From assembly GCA_025059535.1 (NCBI GenBank), contig JANXCX010000016.1, positions 1-45,840 on the forward strand: 45,840 nucleotides of DNA, in the 5' to 3' direction. The notes under the pieces were generated by a model. The model was not told where the DNA came from. It ran no database searches and saw only the letters and a program-made list of their open reading frames with translations. This document shows positions 16,453-24,287 of this stretch, piece after piece. The stretch is from Bacteroidia bacterium. Lineage in GTDB: Bacteria; Bacteroidota; Bacteroidia; SpSt-205. Every line of letters begins with the position of its first letter. Within the stretch, counting starts at the first letter, position 1. The position numbers and the translations under genes are program-made.

Positions 16453-16922
16453 GCTTTGCGGATAAGTTCTGTGGTAGAGTAGCCTGAAAGGTAAGGAAGG
16501 ATTACCACTTCGCCGCCATAGCTGCGAACGAAATCTGCGCCGACTACCTCTTCGGGCCGGTAATCCCCCCCCTTGACCAGCACGTGGGGACGCACTTGGC
16601 GAATAAGGTCTAAGGGCGTATCCTCCTCAAATATCACCACGGCTTCCACAAATTCCAGTGCCGCCAAGATCCGGGCGCGAGCTTCCTGAGACTGGAGCGG
16701 GCGCGGCGCCCCCTTCAAACGTCGTACCGAAGCATCGCTATTCAGCCCCACTACCAGTACATCGCCTAAGTTAGCCGCCGCCTCTAAATACGCCACATGG
16801 CCCAAGTGCAAAAGATCAAAACACCCATTAGTAAAAACCACCCGCTGCTCTAAGTGGCGCCAATAGGCCACCCACCGCGGCAGGTGAGTTCTATCCAGAA
16901 TTTTTTGACGCGTTTCGTACAT
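16440..16922 (-). CDS. rfaE2: D-glycero-beta-D-manno-heptose-1-phosphate adenylyltransferase (RfaE2/HldE C-terminal type)
   Basis: A nucleotidyltransferase of 160 aa that makes ADP-heptose from ATP and heptose 1-phosphate for lipopolysaccharide core. It contains [20 protein letters not shown] (HxGH motif), [23 protein letters not shown] and a final STTELIRK, as in the C-terminal half of E. coli HldE. In this organism the kinase half is not fused. I place the start at the ATG at 16922 (MYETRQKIL), which matches the usual length; an ATG at 16934 would add four residues. A TACCTTTG box lies upstream at 16946-16953. It heads the envelope gene block with pbp1A. Confidence 0.88.
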   Translation of the reverse strand: MYETRQKILDRTHLPRWVAYWRHLEQRVVFTNGCFDLLHLGHVAYLEAAANLGDVLVVGLNSDASVRRLKGAPRPLQSQEARARILAALEFVEAVVIFEEDTPLDLIRQVRPHVLVKGGDYRPEEVVGADFVRSYGGEVVILPYLSGYSTTELIRKACGS

Positions 16923-16925
16923 TAG
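16918..16925 (+). promoter_or_regulatory. weak -7 element (TACATTAG) of the LRR gene
   Basis: One mismatch from TAnnTTTG, 7 nt before the ATG at 16933, and overlapping the rfaE2 start codon on the other strand. Support is spacing only. Confidence 0.3.
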
Positions 16926-16932
16926 TGGATGC

Positions 16933-18075
16933 ATGTGGCACAGGGCAAAGGTAGGTATTTTAGGCCTCTCCCTTCTATGGGCTCAAGAAGAAGTCTATAC
17001 TCGCCTCATCTTTTACGAGGAGCTTTTAGATCGGTACTTCCGCATCCACGCTTGGAGTAAAGATGTCTTTACCACGCGGCCCGATACCGTAATTTTTCTC
17101 CAAGTCAGCGAAAGGCTGCCAGAACTTAGGCGTTTTAGCCGCCTAGAGGGTTTATTTCTATCAGATTTAGACGAAGTGGATTTACCTCAGCTGGTAGGCC
17201 AGCTGCGCGCCTACTGTCCTAAGTTACGCATACTGGCTTTAGAGAATTGCGATATTCAGGATCCTCGGCCCCTTACGACTCTAAAGTTGGAAGGCCTCCT
17301 GCTGGATGGCAATCCTATCAGCGATTTCAGCAGCCTAAATGAGCTCAGAACCCTGCAATTTTTCAGTGCGGCACGCACCCCTCTGCAAGCCATAGACTTT
17401 CTGGCAAACCTTCCCAAACTGCAAGCCCTAGACCTAAGCGAGACGCCTATCAAGGACCTTCGGCCTCTGGCGGCGCTTCCTTCGCCTTTACGGATGATTT
17501 CGCTTTTTCGCTGCAACGGGATTTCGGATTTCTCTCCTCTTTTGCGCCACACTGGCCTTGAATATCTGAATCTATCCCATACAGCGCCGGCGGCGGCCCG
17601 GCCTCTTCTTTTAGAGCTTCACCGCTTTCCTACCCTACGCGTTCTTCAAGCCCAAAACCTCATCTATGATTCTGCCGTCCTTGAGCGCATAAGTCAGCTT
17701 GTCCATCTGGAAGAGCTTACAATTGGTCAGAATCCTTTCATAACCCGTCTGGACTTCGTGCGGCCCCTGCAGCGACTCCTCTATCTGGATGTTCATCGGT
17801 GTAACATTCAGAATTTGGAGCCTCTGGCCGACCTTCCCAATCTCGTCAAACTCTCTATAGGCAAGAACCGAATTACCCAACTTGCTCCTTTAGTGCGCTG
17901 CGTCCGGCTAAGCTACCTTTACTGCTACGAAAACCCTATAACGGATTGGGAAAAACTTTTGGAGCTACCTGCCCTGAGCTATGTGATGATTAGTCGGCGC
18001 GACCTACCGCCTGAGCGGCTTTCTGCCCTGAAGGCAAAGCTACTCCGTAAAGGCGTCAAACTGGAGGCCATGTGA
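16933..18075 (+). CDS. secreted leucine-rich-repeat protein
   Basis: The 380-aa product starts with a signal peptide ([17 protein letters not shown] before QEEVY). Nearly all of the mature protein consists of leucine-rich repeats of about 21-22 residues with the LxxLxxLxLxxNxIxDxxPL pattern of the SDS22/internalin group, for example [20 protein letters not shown] and [17 protein letters not shown]. This makes a curved solenoid for protein binding. There is no T9SS sorting domain, lipobox or membrane helix, so it may be periplasmic. It is followed after one base by an rluD-type gene with which it must be co-transcribed, although no functional link is obvious. Partner unknown. Confidence 0.8.
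   Translation: MWHRAKVGILGLSLLWAQEEVYTRLIFYEELLDRYFRIHAWSKDVFTTRPDTVIFLQVSERLPELRRFSRLEGLFLSDLDEVDLPQLVGQLRAYCPKLRILALENCDIQDPRPLTTLKLEGLLLDGNPISDFSSLNELRTLQFFSAARTPLQAIDFLANLPKLQALDLSETPIKDLRPLAALPSPLRMISLFRCNGISDFSPLLRHTGLEYLNLSHTAPAAARPLLLELHRFPTLRVLQAQNLIYDSAVLERISQLVHLEELTIGQNPFITRLDFVRPLQRLLYLDVHRCNIQNLEPLADLPNLVKLSIGKNRITQLAPLVRCVRLSYLYCYENPITDWEKLLELPALSYVMISRRDLPPERLSALKAKLLRKGVKLEAM
16946..16953 (-). promoter_or_regulatory. -7 promoter element (TACCTTTG) of rfaE2-pbp1A
   Basis: Minus-strand TACCTTTG, full match, 23 nt before the chosen rfaE2 ATG (11 nt before the alternative). It lies inside the signal-peptide codons of the divergent LRR gene, so the two transcription units overlap at their 5' ends. 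Confidence 0.55.
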
Positions 18076-18076
18076 T

Positions 18077-19126
18077 ATGGCTATTCCCCTTTATGAACAT
18101 TACCGGCTGGTAGTGGATGAGGGTCAGACGCCAGTGCGGCTGGATAAGTACTTAGCGCAGCGGCTTACGCACCTGAGCCGCTCGCGCCTACAGCTTGCGA
18201 TTGAGACGGGGCTGGTGCAAGTAGATGGACTTACCGTGCGGCCGAGCGCTAAGGTTCGCCCTGGCCAAACGATCCAAGTGCGCCTACCCTATCCGCCGCC
18301 TTTAGAGCTTCAACCCGAACCGATACCGCTTTCTGTCGTGTATGAGGATCCTTACCTTCTTGTAGTAGAGAAGCCAGCGGGTATGAGCTGTCACCCAGGA
18401 GCAGGGGTATATTCAGGGACGCTTTTGCAGGCGCTTTTGTATCACCTGCAGGGCGCTAAACTTCCTGCCACCGAGCAGAATGCCGCCCGTCCGGGCCTTG
18501 TACATCGGTTGGACAAGGATACCACGGGACTTCTGGTGGTAGCCAAAGAGGAGCGGACCTATTTCGGACTTTCCCGTCAGTTTTTTCTTCACTCCGTGGA
18601 GCGGCGGTACCAAGCCTTAGTGTGGGGCCTGCCTAAGGATAGGGCTGGTACGATAGAAGTACCCATCGGCCGCGACCCACGCTGTCGAAAACGCTACTGC
18701 GCCTTTCCCAAGGGCGACCAAGGCAAGCGGGCCATCACCCACTGGGAAGTACGGCAGGTCTTTCCACCCTTTGCTAGCCTCCTTGAATGCCGCTTAGAGA
18801 CGGGGCGTACCCATCAGATTCGGGTGCATTTAGCCTACTTAGGTCATCCGCTCGTAGGGGATAAAACCTACGGTGGGCATAGACCACGCCTCTCTTTCCT
18901 AAGCACGCGCGCAAGCCAGCTGGCACATGAACTCCTCGCCCTTATGCCGCGCCAGGCCTTGCATGCTTATAGGCTAGGTTTTGTCCATCCTATCACCGGC
19001 GAGCCGATGCTGTTCACGACCCCTCTACCTGCCGACATGCAGGCGGCTATAGAGTTTTTGCAGCGCGTGTGCGCCAGCACCGCTACGGCGGGCGGGAAAG
19101 CCCCAGAAAAAGGCCAGCAAGGATAA
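18077..19126 (+). CDS. rluD: 23S rRNA pseudouridine synthase, RluD family
   Basis: Isomerises uridine to pseudouridine in large-subunit rRNA. The 349-aa protein has an N-terminal S4 RNA-binding domain (about 16-75: VRLDKYLAQRLTHLSRSRLQ) and the catalytic domain with LVHRLDKDTTGLLVVAK, whose Asp is the nucleophile, then ETGRTHQIRVHLAYLGHPLVGD. The layout is that of RluD (U1911, 1915, 1917), but RluC-type targets cannot be excluded. The C-terminus has a short Ala/Gly/Lys tail. It starts 2 nt after the LRR stop and ends 10 bp from the convergent FAD-oxidase gene. Confidence 0.9.
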   Translation: MAIPLYEHYRLVVDEGQTPVRLDKYLAQRLTHLSRSRLQLAIETGLVQVDGLTVRPSAKVRPGQTIQVRLPYPPPLELQPEPIPLSVVYEDPYLLVVEKPAGMSCHPGAGVYSGTLLQALLYHLQGAKLPATEQNAARPGLVHRLDKDTTGLLVVAKEERTYFGLSRQFFLHSVERRYQALVWGLPKDRAGTIEVPIGRDPRCRKRYCAFPKGDQGKRAITHWEVRQVFPPFASLLECRLETGRTHQIRVHLAYLGHPLVGDKTYGGHRPRLSFLSTRASQLAHELLALMPRQALHAYRLGFVHPITGEPMLFTTPLPADMQAAIEFLQRVCASTATAGGKAPEKGQQG

Positions 19127-19136
19127 CCCCTACCCA

Positions 19137-20498
19137 TCAGGGAAAAATTTTTCCTGGATTGAGTAGCCCTTTGGGATCAAATGCCTTTTTGAGGGCTCGC
19201 ATAAGAGCCAGTTCTGTTTCGCTAAACTGGATAGGCATGTAGCGGCGCTGGACCCAGCCAATGCCATGTTCGCCGGAGATCGCCCCGCCTTGCTGTACGA
19301 CAAACTGAAAAAGCTCGGCTACAGCCCGAGGCACTTCCTCTCGCCAGGCCTGTTCTGAAAGGCCTTCCCGCAGGATATTTACATGGAGATTGCCATCGCC
19401 TACATGGCCGTAGCATACGGAGCGGAAGCCATAACGCTGGCCTAAGGCTTTGACAAAGGCTAGCAAGTCAGGCAAAGCGCTGCGAGGCACTACGGTATCT
19501 TCTTCTTTATACGGGCCGCTGGAGCGTACGGCTACCCCGATACTCCGGCGCAGCTCCCATAGGCGCGCCCGTTCCGCACTGGTTTGGGCGTACCAGCTCT
19601 GTAGGGCTCCTTCCTTTTCGGCTAAGGCTTCTATTTCACCGCAGTGCGCTTCTATGGCCTCCAGCCAGTCCCCATCTAATTCTATCAGCAGTAGGCCACC
19701 GCACTGACGGGCCTCTGGATAGGGTGAATAGCCTAAATAGGCCTCGGCATACTGCACCGCCTCCTGCTCCATAAATTCCAAAGCGGCTGGCAGAAAGCCT
19801 TCTCTGAGTAAGCGTATGGCGGCATGGAGAGCCTGCGACGCCTCAGGAAAGCCTAAAAGCAAGGTACGCGCATAGCGCGGTTTAGGCAAAAGTTTGAGCG
19901 TAGCCGTGTGAATCACCGCCAGCGTGCCTTCACTACCTACCAGAAGCTGCGTGAGGTTATAAGCCGTGGCGTTTTTCAGCGTACGACTCCCAGTGCGCAG
20001 CGGCCGGCCATCGGGCAAAAAAGCTTCAAGGCCTAGAACATACTCGCGCGTCGTGCCATATTTCAGGGCTCGCACGCCGCCCGCATTATGAGCGATATTA
20101 CCGCCTATAGTACAGCTTCCCCGACTGGAGGGATCGGGCGGATAGAATAGACCCAAGGCTTCTACCGCTTCATGAAGGTGCTGTGTAATAACGCCAGCTT
20201 GCACGATGGCCTGAAGGTTCGTTGAGTCAATCGTGAGGATACGATTGAGCTTCTGGAGCGAGACCACCCATCCGCCGGCTACGGGCAGCATCCCGCCGCT
20301 CAGACCCGTACAGCCTCCCGCTGGTACTATAGGGATATCATGCGCATAGGCATACGCTAGGACGGCCTGCAGTTCCTCCACCGTAGTCGGCAGGGCTACC
20401 GCATCGGGCAGAAAGCGTAGATCTTCCGTCCAATCGTGGCTATACTGCTCCCGCAGCTCTAAGGAAGTCTCTACACTTTTAGGCCACATGGCCCTCAA
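19137..20498 (-). CDS. FAD-linked oxidase, GlcD / D-lactate dehydrogenase type
   Basis: The 453-aa protein belongs to the vanillyl-alcohol-oxidase flavoprotein fold. An N-terminal FAD-binding (FAD_binding_4) domain shows VPAGGCTGLSGGMLPVAGGW and DPSSRGSCTIGGNIAHNAGG with YLLVGSEGTLAV-like GSEGTLAVI; the C-terminal FAD-oxidase domain shows SVCYGHVGDGNLHVNIL and GGAISGEHGIGWVQRRYM. Members oxidise glycolate, D-lactate or D-2-hydroxyglutarate; the exact substrate is not readable. Its start overlaps the end of the upstream unknown gene by 4 nt (second in-frame Met at 20489). It is the last gene of the sucC-thiD cluster. Confidence 0.85.
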   Translation of the reverse strand: MRAMWPKSVETSLELREQYSHDWTEDLRFLPDAVALPTTVEELQAVLAYAYAHDIPIVPAGGCTGLSGGMLPVAGGWVVSLQKLNRILTIDSTNLQAIVQAGVITQHLHEAVEALGLFYPPDPSSRGSCTIGGNIAHNAGGVRALKYGTTREYVLGLEAFLPDGRPLRTGSRTLKNATAYNLTQLLVGSEGTLAVIHTATLKLLPKPRYARTLLLGFPEASQALHAAIRLLREGFLPAALEFMEQEAVQYAEAYLGYSPYPEARQCGGLLLIELDGDWLEAIEAHCGEIEALAEKEGALQSWYAQTSAERARLWELRRSIGVAVRSSGPYKEEDTVVPRSALPDLLAFVKALGQRYGFRSVCYGHVGDGNLHVNILREGLSEQAWREEVPRAVAELFQFVVQQGGAISGEHGIGWVQRRYMPIQFSETELALMRALKKAFDPKGLLNPGKIFP

Positions 20499-21055
20499 GG
20501 ACTCCAGCCGTCATCCATGTAATCGGGCACGCCTGGCCGCTGAACCGACTGACTGCTGATATAACGAATCGTTTCTAATGTGGCCGTGGAAAAGCCATCT
20601 CGCTGGTCCAAGCGCAGCAAGAAGCTCCATTCCTGGGCATGGAGCATGATAATTTCGCCTAGGCTGCGTAGCGCCGCTTGCTGCATGAGCTTAGGCCAGA
20701 TTTCGGTCTTGAGGGCCAGGAAGGAAAAATTATCCCTGTAAATAAGCGTCAAGAGGGTATCTAGCATTCCCATAAGCCCCTGGGTAAAGCCTTGCGGTAG
20801 CGGATAGCTGGCCGGCAGCCGCAACTCATAGGTAATGTGATGGCGAATGCAAGCGCGCTGCTGAATTTGGAGCCGGACCCCCGACGAAAGCCAAAGAGTC
20901 TCTAGTTTATTTTGGTTGTCCCACTCGTAGCGGTAGAGATAGGGGAAAAAGGCGGGGATGATAGGGGTAAGTTGGTCCGGCGTGAGACGACAGTTTCCCG
21001 TGACGGGGTTTTGGCTGAGCTGGATTTGGCTAAGGAGTAAAAGGCTGAGGAGCAT
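20495..21055 (-). CDS. small secreted protein of unknown function
   Basis: The 186-aa product starts with a very short hydrophobic signal sequence (MLLSLLLLSQIQLS before QNPVTG). The mature part is mixed alpha/beta with two Cys (in GNCRL and RACIRHH) that could form a disulfide, and ends in acidic DDGWSP. No family is recognised. The start lies 26 nt inside thiD and its stop overlaps the FAD-oxidase start by 4 nt, so it is embedded in a metabolic operon although it looks exported. Its function cannot be inferred from the neighbours. Confidence 0.6.
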   Translation of the reverse strand: MLLSLLLLSQIQLSQNPVTGNCRLTPDQLTPIIPAFFPYLYRYEWDNQNKLETLWLSSGVRLQIQQRACIRHHITYELRLPASYPLPQGFTQGLMGMLDTLLTLIYRDNFSFLALKTEIWPKLMQQAALRSLGEIIMLHAQEWSFLLRLDQRDGFSTATLETIRYISSQSVQRPGVPDYMDDGWSP

Positions 21056-21860
21056 AGGCTGCGTAGGGGTTTAGGACTAAAGCGGCTTTGCCTAGGCTGG
21101 GGTCAGTTTCAGCCAAGGCTTTATGAACGAAATAGAGGGCCTCTTCCACCGCCACCACTAGCTGGGCTCCTTGCGCCAAGCGCGCGGCGATAGCCGAAGC
21201 CAAGGTACATCCTGTGCCATGAGGCGGCCGCGCTAGACTTAGCCGCGGCTGTACCACACGCTGCACCAGCTGCCCCTCCTTGAAAAGAAGGTTGGTAAGG
21301 CTACTTTTCTCCCAGGTAGCATGTCCCCCTTTGATAAGCCAATAAGGTTTAGGATAAGTGCGCGAAAGGCGCTCGCCCAAATGATAAAATTCGGTTTCGT
21401 TGGTAGGTACGGCTTCGCCCGCTAGAAGGGCGGCTTCCAGGAGGTTTGGCGTGGCTATGGTAGCTTCGGCGCAGAAGTGGCGCAGGGCGGTCTCAGCCTC
21501 GGGATTAAGCAGCGGTGCCCCCGAAGTAGCCACCATCACAGGGTCGCATACGTAGGGCGTAGAGGGTGCCTCCCGAGCCAAAAACCGCGCTACTTCGGCG
21601 ATAATTCCTGCCTCCGCAAGCATACCGGTTTTAATGGCTTTCGGGGGGATGTCGGCAAATACCGCCTCCAGCTGCGCCCGCACAAAACTGGGGGCAAGCG
21701 GAAAGACCTCATACACCGCCTGGGTATTCTGGGCCGTAAGAGCGGTAAGTACGCTCATGCCATAGACCCCCAGTACCGTGAAGGCCTTGAGGTCAGCCTG
21801 GATGCCTGCACCGCCACTGCTATCCGAACCCGCTATGGTGAGGACCGGGACTAGTTTCAT
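21030..21860 (-). CDS. thiD: hydroxymethylpyrimidine / phosphomethylpyrimidine kinase
   Basis: ThiD phosphorylates HMP and HMP-phosphate in thiamine synthesis, which supplies the ThDP used by E1-type enzymes such as the one at 8170-10530. The 276-aa protein is a ribokinase-fold enzyme: VLTIAGSDSSGGAGIQADLK at 6-25, VCDPVMVATSGAPLL, TPNLLEAALL, LIKGGHA and the anion-hole motif PHGTGCTLASAIAA with the catalytic Asp position occupied as PPHGTGC. The start at 21860 gives MKLVPVLTIAGSD and shares ATGA with the sucC stop. No TPP riboswitch is seen because the gene is internal to the sucC transcript. Confidence 0.9.
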   Translation of the reverse strand: MKLVPVLTIAGSDSSGGAGIQADLKAFTVLGVYGMSVLTALTAQNTQAVYEVFPLAPSFVRAQLEAVFADIPPKAIKTGMLAEAGIIAEVARFLAREAPSTPYVCDPVMVATSGAPLLNPEAETALRHFCAEATIATPNLLEAALLAGEAVPTNETEFYHLGERLSRTYPKPYWLIKGGHATWEKSSLTNLLFKEGQLVQRVVQPRLSLARPPHGTGCTLASAIAARLAQGAQLVVAVEEALYFVHKALAETDPSLGKAALVLNPYAAYAPQPFTP

Positions 21861-23062
21861 GGCTGGGCCGTTTGCCGCAGAGCTTCCTGCACCTTTTGGG
21901 CGGCTTCCCACAGCTCCACAGCGGGGATAAGCGGCAGCCCCGAATCCCGAAGGATCTGGGCCGCTACATCCGCATTAGTGCCCTGCAGCCGTACTACCAT
22001 GGGCACAGGTATCGTACCAATCTGCCTGTAGGCTTGTACAATCCCATTCGCCACTCGGTCGCACTGGACAATCCCTCCAAAAATATTGACAAGTATCACC
22101 TTTACCGCAGGGTCTTTGAGAAGGATTTGGAAGGCTTTGGCAATGCGTTCCACATTAGCCCCACCTCCTACATCCAGGAAATTGGCAGGCCAGCCGCCGG
22201 CTAGCTTAATCATATCCATAGTGGCCATAGCCAAGCCCGCGCCATTTACCATGCAGCCTACATTTCCATCTAACTTGATATAACTAAGGCCAGCGGCGCG
22301 CGCCTCGGTTTCCAGCGGCTCCTCCTCTTGGGGATCCCGCCAATCCTCTAACGCCCGATGCCGTACGGCTAAGCCGTTATCTTCTATTTCCAGCTTAGCA
22401 TCTAAGGCTAAAATCTTATCGTCTGAGGTTTTGAGCATTGGGTTGATTTCCAGCAGGCTCGCGTCAAGCCCATCGTAAGCTTTGTAAAGGTTCAGGAGGA
22501 ATTCTACGGCATTTTTGAAGGCTTCGCCTTGAAGGCCGAGTTTGTAGGCTACTTGGCGGGCCTGATAGGGCGTAAGGCCTAAAAAGGGATGGAGGTGCAG
22601 TCGCAGGATAGCTTCTGGGCGCTTTGCCGCCGTCTCCTCTATATCTACCCCGCCTTCAGCGCTGGCGATAAGGACGTCTCGCTCAGCGGCTCGGTCTAAG
22701 GTAAGGCTTACATAAAATTCCTTTATGGGTGAGGGCCCGGGGTAAAAAGCGTCGGCGGTGATGTAAAGTTTGCGCACGATTTTACCTTCTGGGCCAGTTT
22801 GCGGGGTTACCAGCTTCATGCCGAGCATCTGGGCGGCTAGGCGGCGCACTTCTTCTAGCGACTTAGCCAGCTTGATACCCCCGGCTTTACCTCGGCCGCC
22901 CGCATGTACTTGGGCTTTGAGCACCCAAGGGCCCTTACCCGTAGGGTCCACGCGCTGCGCCGCAGCTTCGGCCTCCTCTGCCCGCTCAATTACCTCTCCG
23001 CCGGCCACAGGCAAACCAAACCGCATCAATAGCTGCTTTGCCTGATATTCGTGGAGCTTCAT
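21857..23062 (-). CDS. sucC: succinyl-CoA ligase (ADP-forming) beta subunit
   Basis: TCA-cycle enzyme subunit that binds nucleotide and the phosphohistidine loop of SucD. The 401-aa protein starts MKLHEYQAKQLLMRFGLPV, has the ATP-grasp domain with VHAGGRGKAGGIK, and the C-terminal ligase domain with FLDVGGGANVERIAKAF and ILVNIFGGIVQCDRVANGI. Length and motifs are standard. SucD is not adjacent. The ATG at 23062 has a near-consensus -7 box 6 nt upstream and overlaps the start codon of the divergent glycosyltransferase gene in CATG. Confidence 0.93.
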   Translation of the reverse strand: MKLHEYQAKQLLMRFGLPVAGGEVIERAEEAEAAAQRVDPTGKGPWVLKAQVHAGGRGKAGGIKLAKSLEEVRRLAAQMLGMKLVTPQTGPEGKIVRKLYITADAFYPGPSPIKEFYVSLTLDRAAERDVLIASAEGGVDIEETAAKRPEAILRLHLHPFLGLTPYQARQVAYKLGLQGEAFKNAVEFLLNLYKAYDGLDASLLEINPMLKTSDDKILALDAKLEIEDNGLAVRHRALEDWRDPQEEEPLETEARAAGLSYIKLDGNVGCMVNGAGLAMATMDMIKLAGGWPANFLDVGGGANVERIAKAFQILLKDPAVKVILVNIFGGIVQCDRVANGIVQAYRQIGTIPVPMVVRLQGTNADVAAQILRDSGLPLIPAVELWEAAQKVQEALRQTAQP

Positions 23063-24287
23063 GGACCGCAATATTAGCCAAAATACCCCTATATACCCGA
23101 AAAACATCCTTCTGCTTACTGGGCCGGGTACGCACCTTCATCTGCTAAGGAAAGCCCTTCAGGAGTGTGGCTTGCGCCTTACCGTGGTGGAGTACTATCC
23201 CGACTGGAAAATGGTAACCTCGGAGGAAACGGCCCGCCGAATTTTAGGTTACCGCTTAGCCGTTTGGCTTCTTTGGGCGCTATGGCGCCGCCTACCCTAC
23301 TACGGCAAATATGAAACACCGCGCACTTGGCAGTACGGCTTGTATGACGCTTTAGTAGCCCTTCATTTTCCGGCTCAAATAGACCTTGTGTGGGGCTGGA
23401 GTGGCATGAGCCTATTTACCCTGCGAAAGGCCAAAAAGCGGCATCTCCCCACCCTTCTGGAAATGCCCATGGTGCATCCGAACTTCTGGAATAGAATAGC
23501 TTACCCCCTCTATGCTCACCACCCAACTATCGCAAGCGCTTTCGGGCTTTTACCCGCCAGCCTTATTCGGCGCATACGCCAAGAGCTAGAGCTGGCGGAT
23601 GGGGTTATAGTGCCTTCCCTTTTCGCTCGGGACACTTTCTTAGCTGAGGGTTTCCCCCCCCATAAGCTCCACCACATACCTTTAGGCGTGGAGACGGACG
23701 AATTCGTGCCAGCTGAGCGGCTGGTGCGTCGGCCGTTTCGGTTTTTGTACATAGGCCGCCTAGACCTACTCAAGGGAGTAACTTACCTCTTGGAGGCATG
23801 GAAGCGGCTGCGTTTGCCGCAAGCTGAGCTATGGATAATAGGCCCTGCCCTTCCCGAAGTAAAGCCTATTCTGCGCCGCTACGAGGGCCTATTTCAGTAC
23901 TGGGGGCCAAAGCACCGGAAAGACCTCCCTCCATTCTATCGGGAAGGCACGGTGTTTATCTTTCCCACCCTCTTGGACTCTTTTGGAATGACGCTATTAG
24001 AAGCGATGGCCAGTGGCTTGCCAGCTATCGCCACGCGCGCCAGTGTAGCTCCCGAAGTAATTCGCCCAGCCCAGGAGGGCCTACTCATACCCTCAGGCAG
24101 CGTAGAAGCTCTCATGGAAGCAATGGAAAGCCTTTACCGCCATCCTGACCTTGAAGCTATGGGCCAAGCTGCGCGTCGGCGCATAGAGGCGGACTACAGC
24201 CTGGCAGCCTACCAGCGGCGCCTAAGCGCTTTTTTGGAGAAATTTCTAGGTTCGCGCAAGACCCCTGCGCCGGCCGCTTCGACCTAA
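23061..24287 (+). CDS. GT4-family glycosyltransferase
   Basis: The 408-aa protein is a GT-B retaining glycosyltransferase of family 4, probably cytoplasmic and acting in polysaccharide or lipopolysaccharide synthesis. The C-terminal half has FRFLYIGRLDLLKGVTYLLE, AELWIIGPALPEV, and the EX7E region VFIFPTLLDSFGMTLLEAMA followed by SGLPAIAT and APEVI. The N-terminal domain starts with a strand at NILLLTGPGTHLHLL. Donor and acceptor are not predictable. The only in-frame ATG near that strand is at 23061 and overlaps the sucC start codon. The stop overlaps that of dnaG in CTAA. Confidence 0.85.
   Translation: MDRNISQNTPIYPKNILLLTGPGTHLHLLRKALQECGLRLTVVEYYPDWKMVTSEETARRILGYRLAVWLLWALWRRLPYYGKYETPRTWQYGLYDALVALHFPAQIDLVWGWSGMSLFTLRKAKKRHLPTLLEMPMVHPNFWNRIAYPLYAHHPTIASAFGLLPASLIRRIRQELELADGVIVPSLFARDTFLAEGFPPHKLHHIPLGVETDEFVPAERLVRRPFRFLYIGRLDLLKGVTYLLEAWKRLRLPQAELWIIGPALPEVKPILRRYEGLFQYWGPKHRKDLPPFYREGTVFIFPTLLDSFGMTLLEAMASGLPAIATRASVAPEVIRPAQEGLLIPSGSVEALMEAMESLYRHPDLEAMGQAARRRIEADYSLAAYQRRLSAFLEKFLGSRKTPAPAAST
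23069..23076 (-). promoter_or_regulatory. -7 promoter element (TAATATTG) of sucC
   Basis: Minus-strand TAATATTG, one mismatch from TAnnTTTG, 6 nt before the sucC ATG. It lies within the first codons of the divergent glycosyltransferase gene. Confidence 0.45.
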
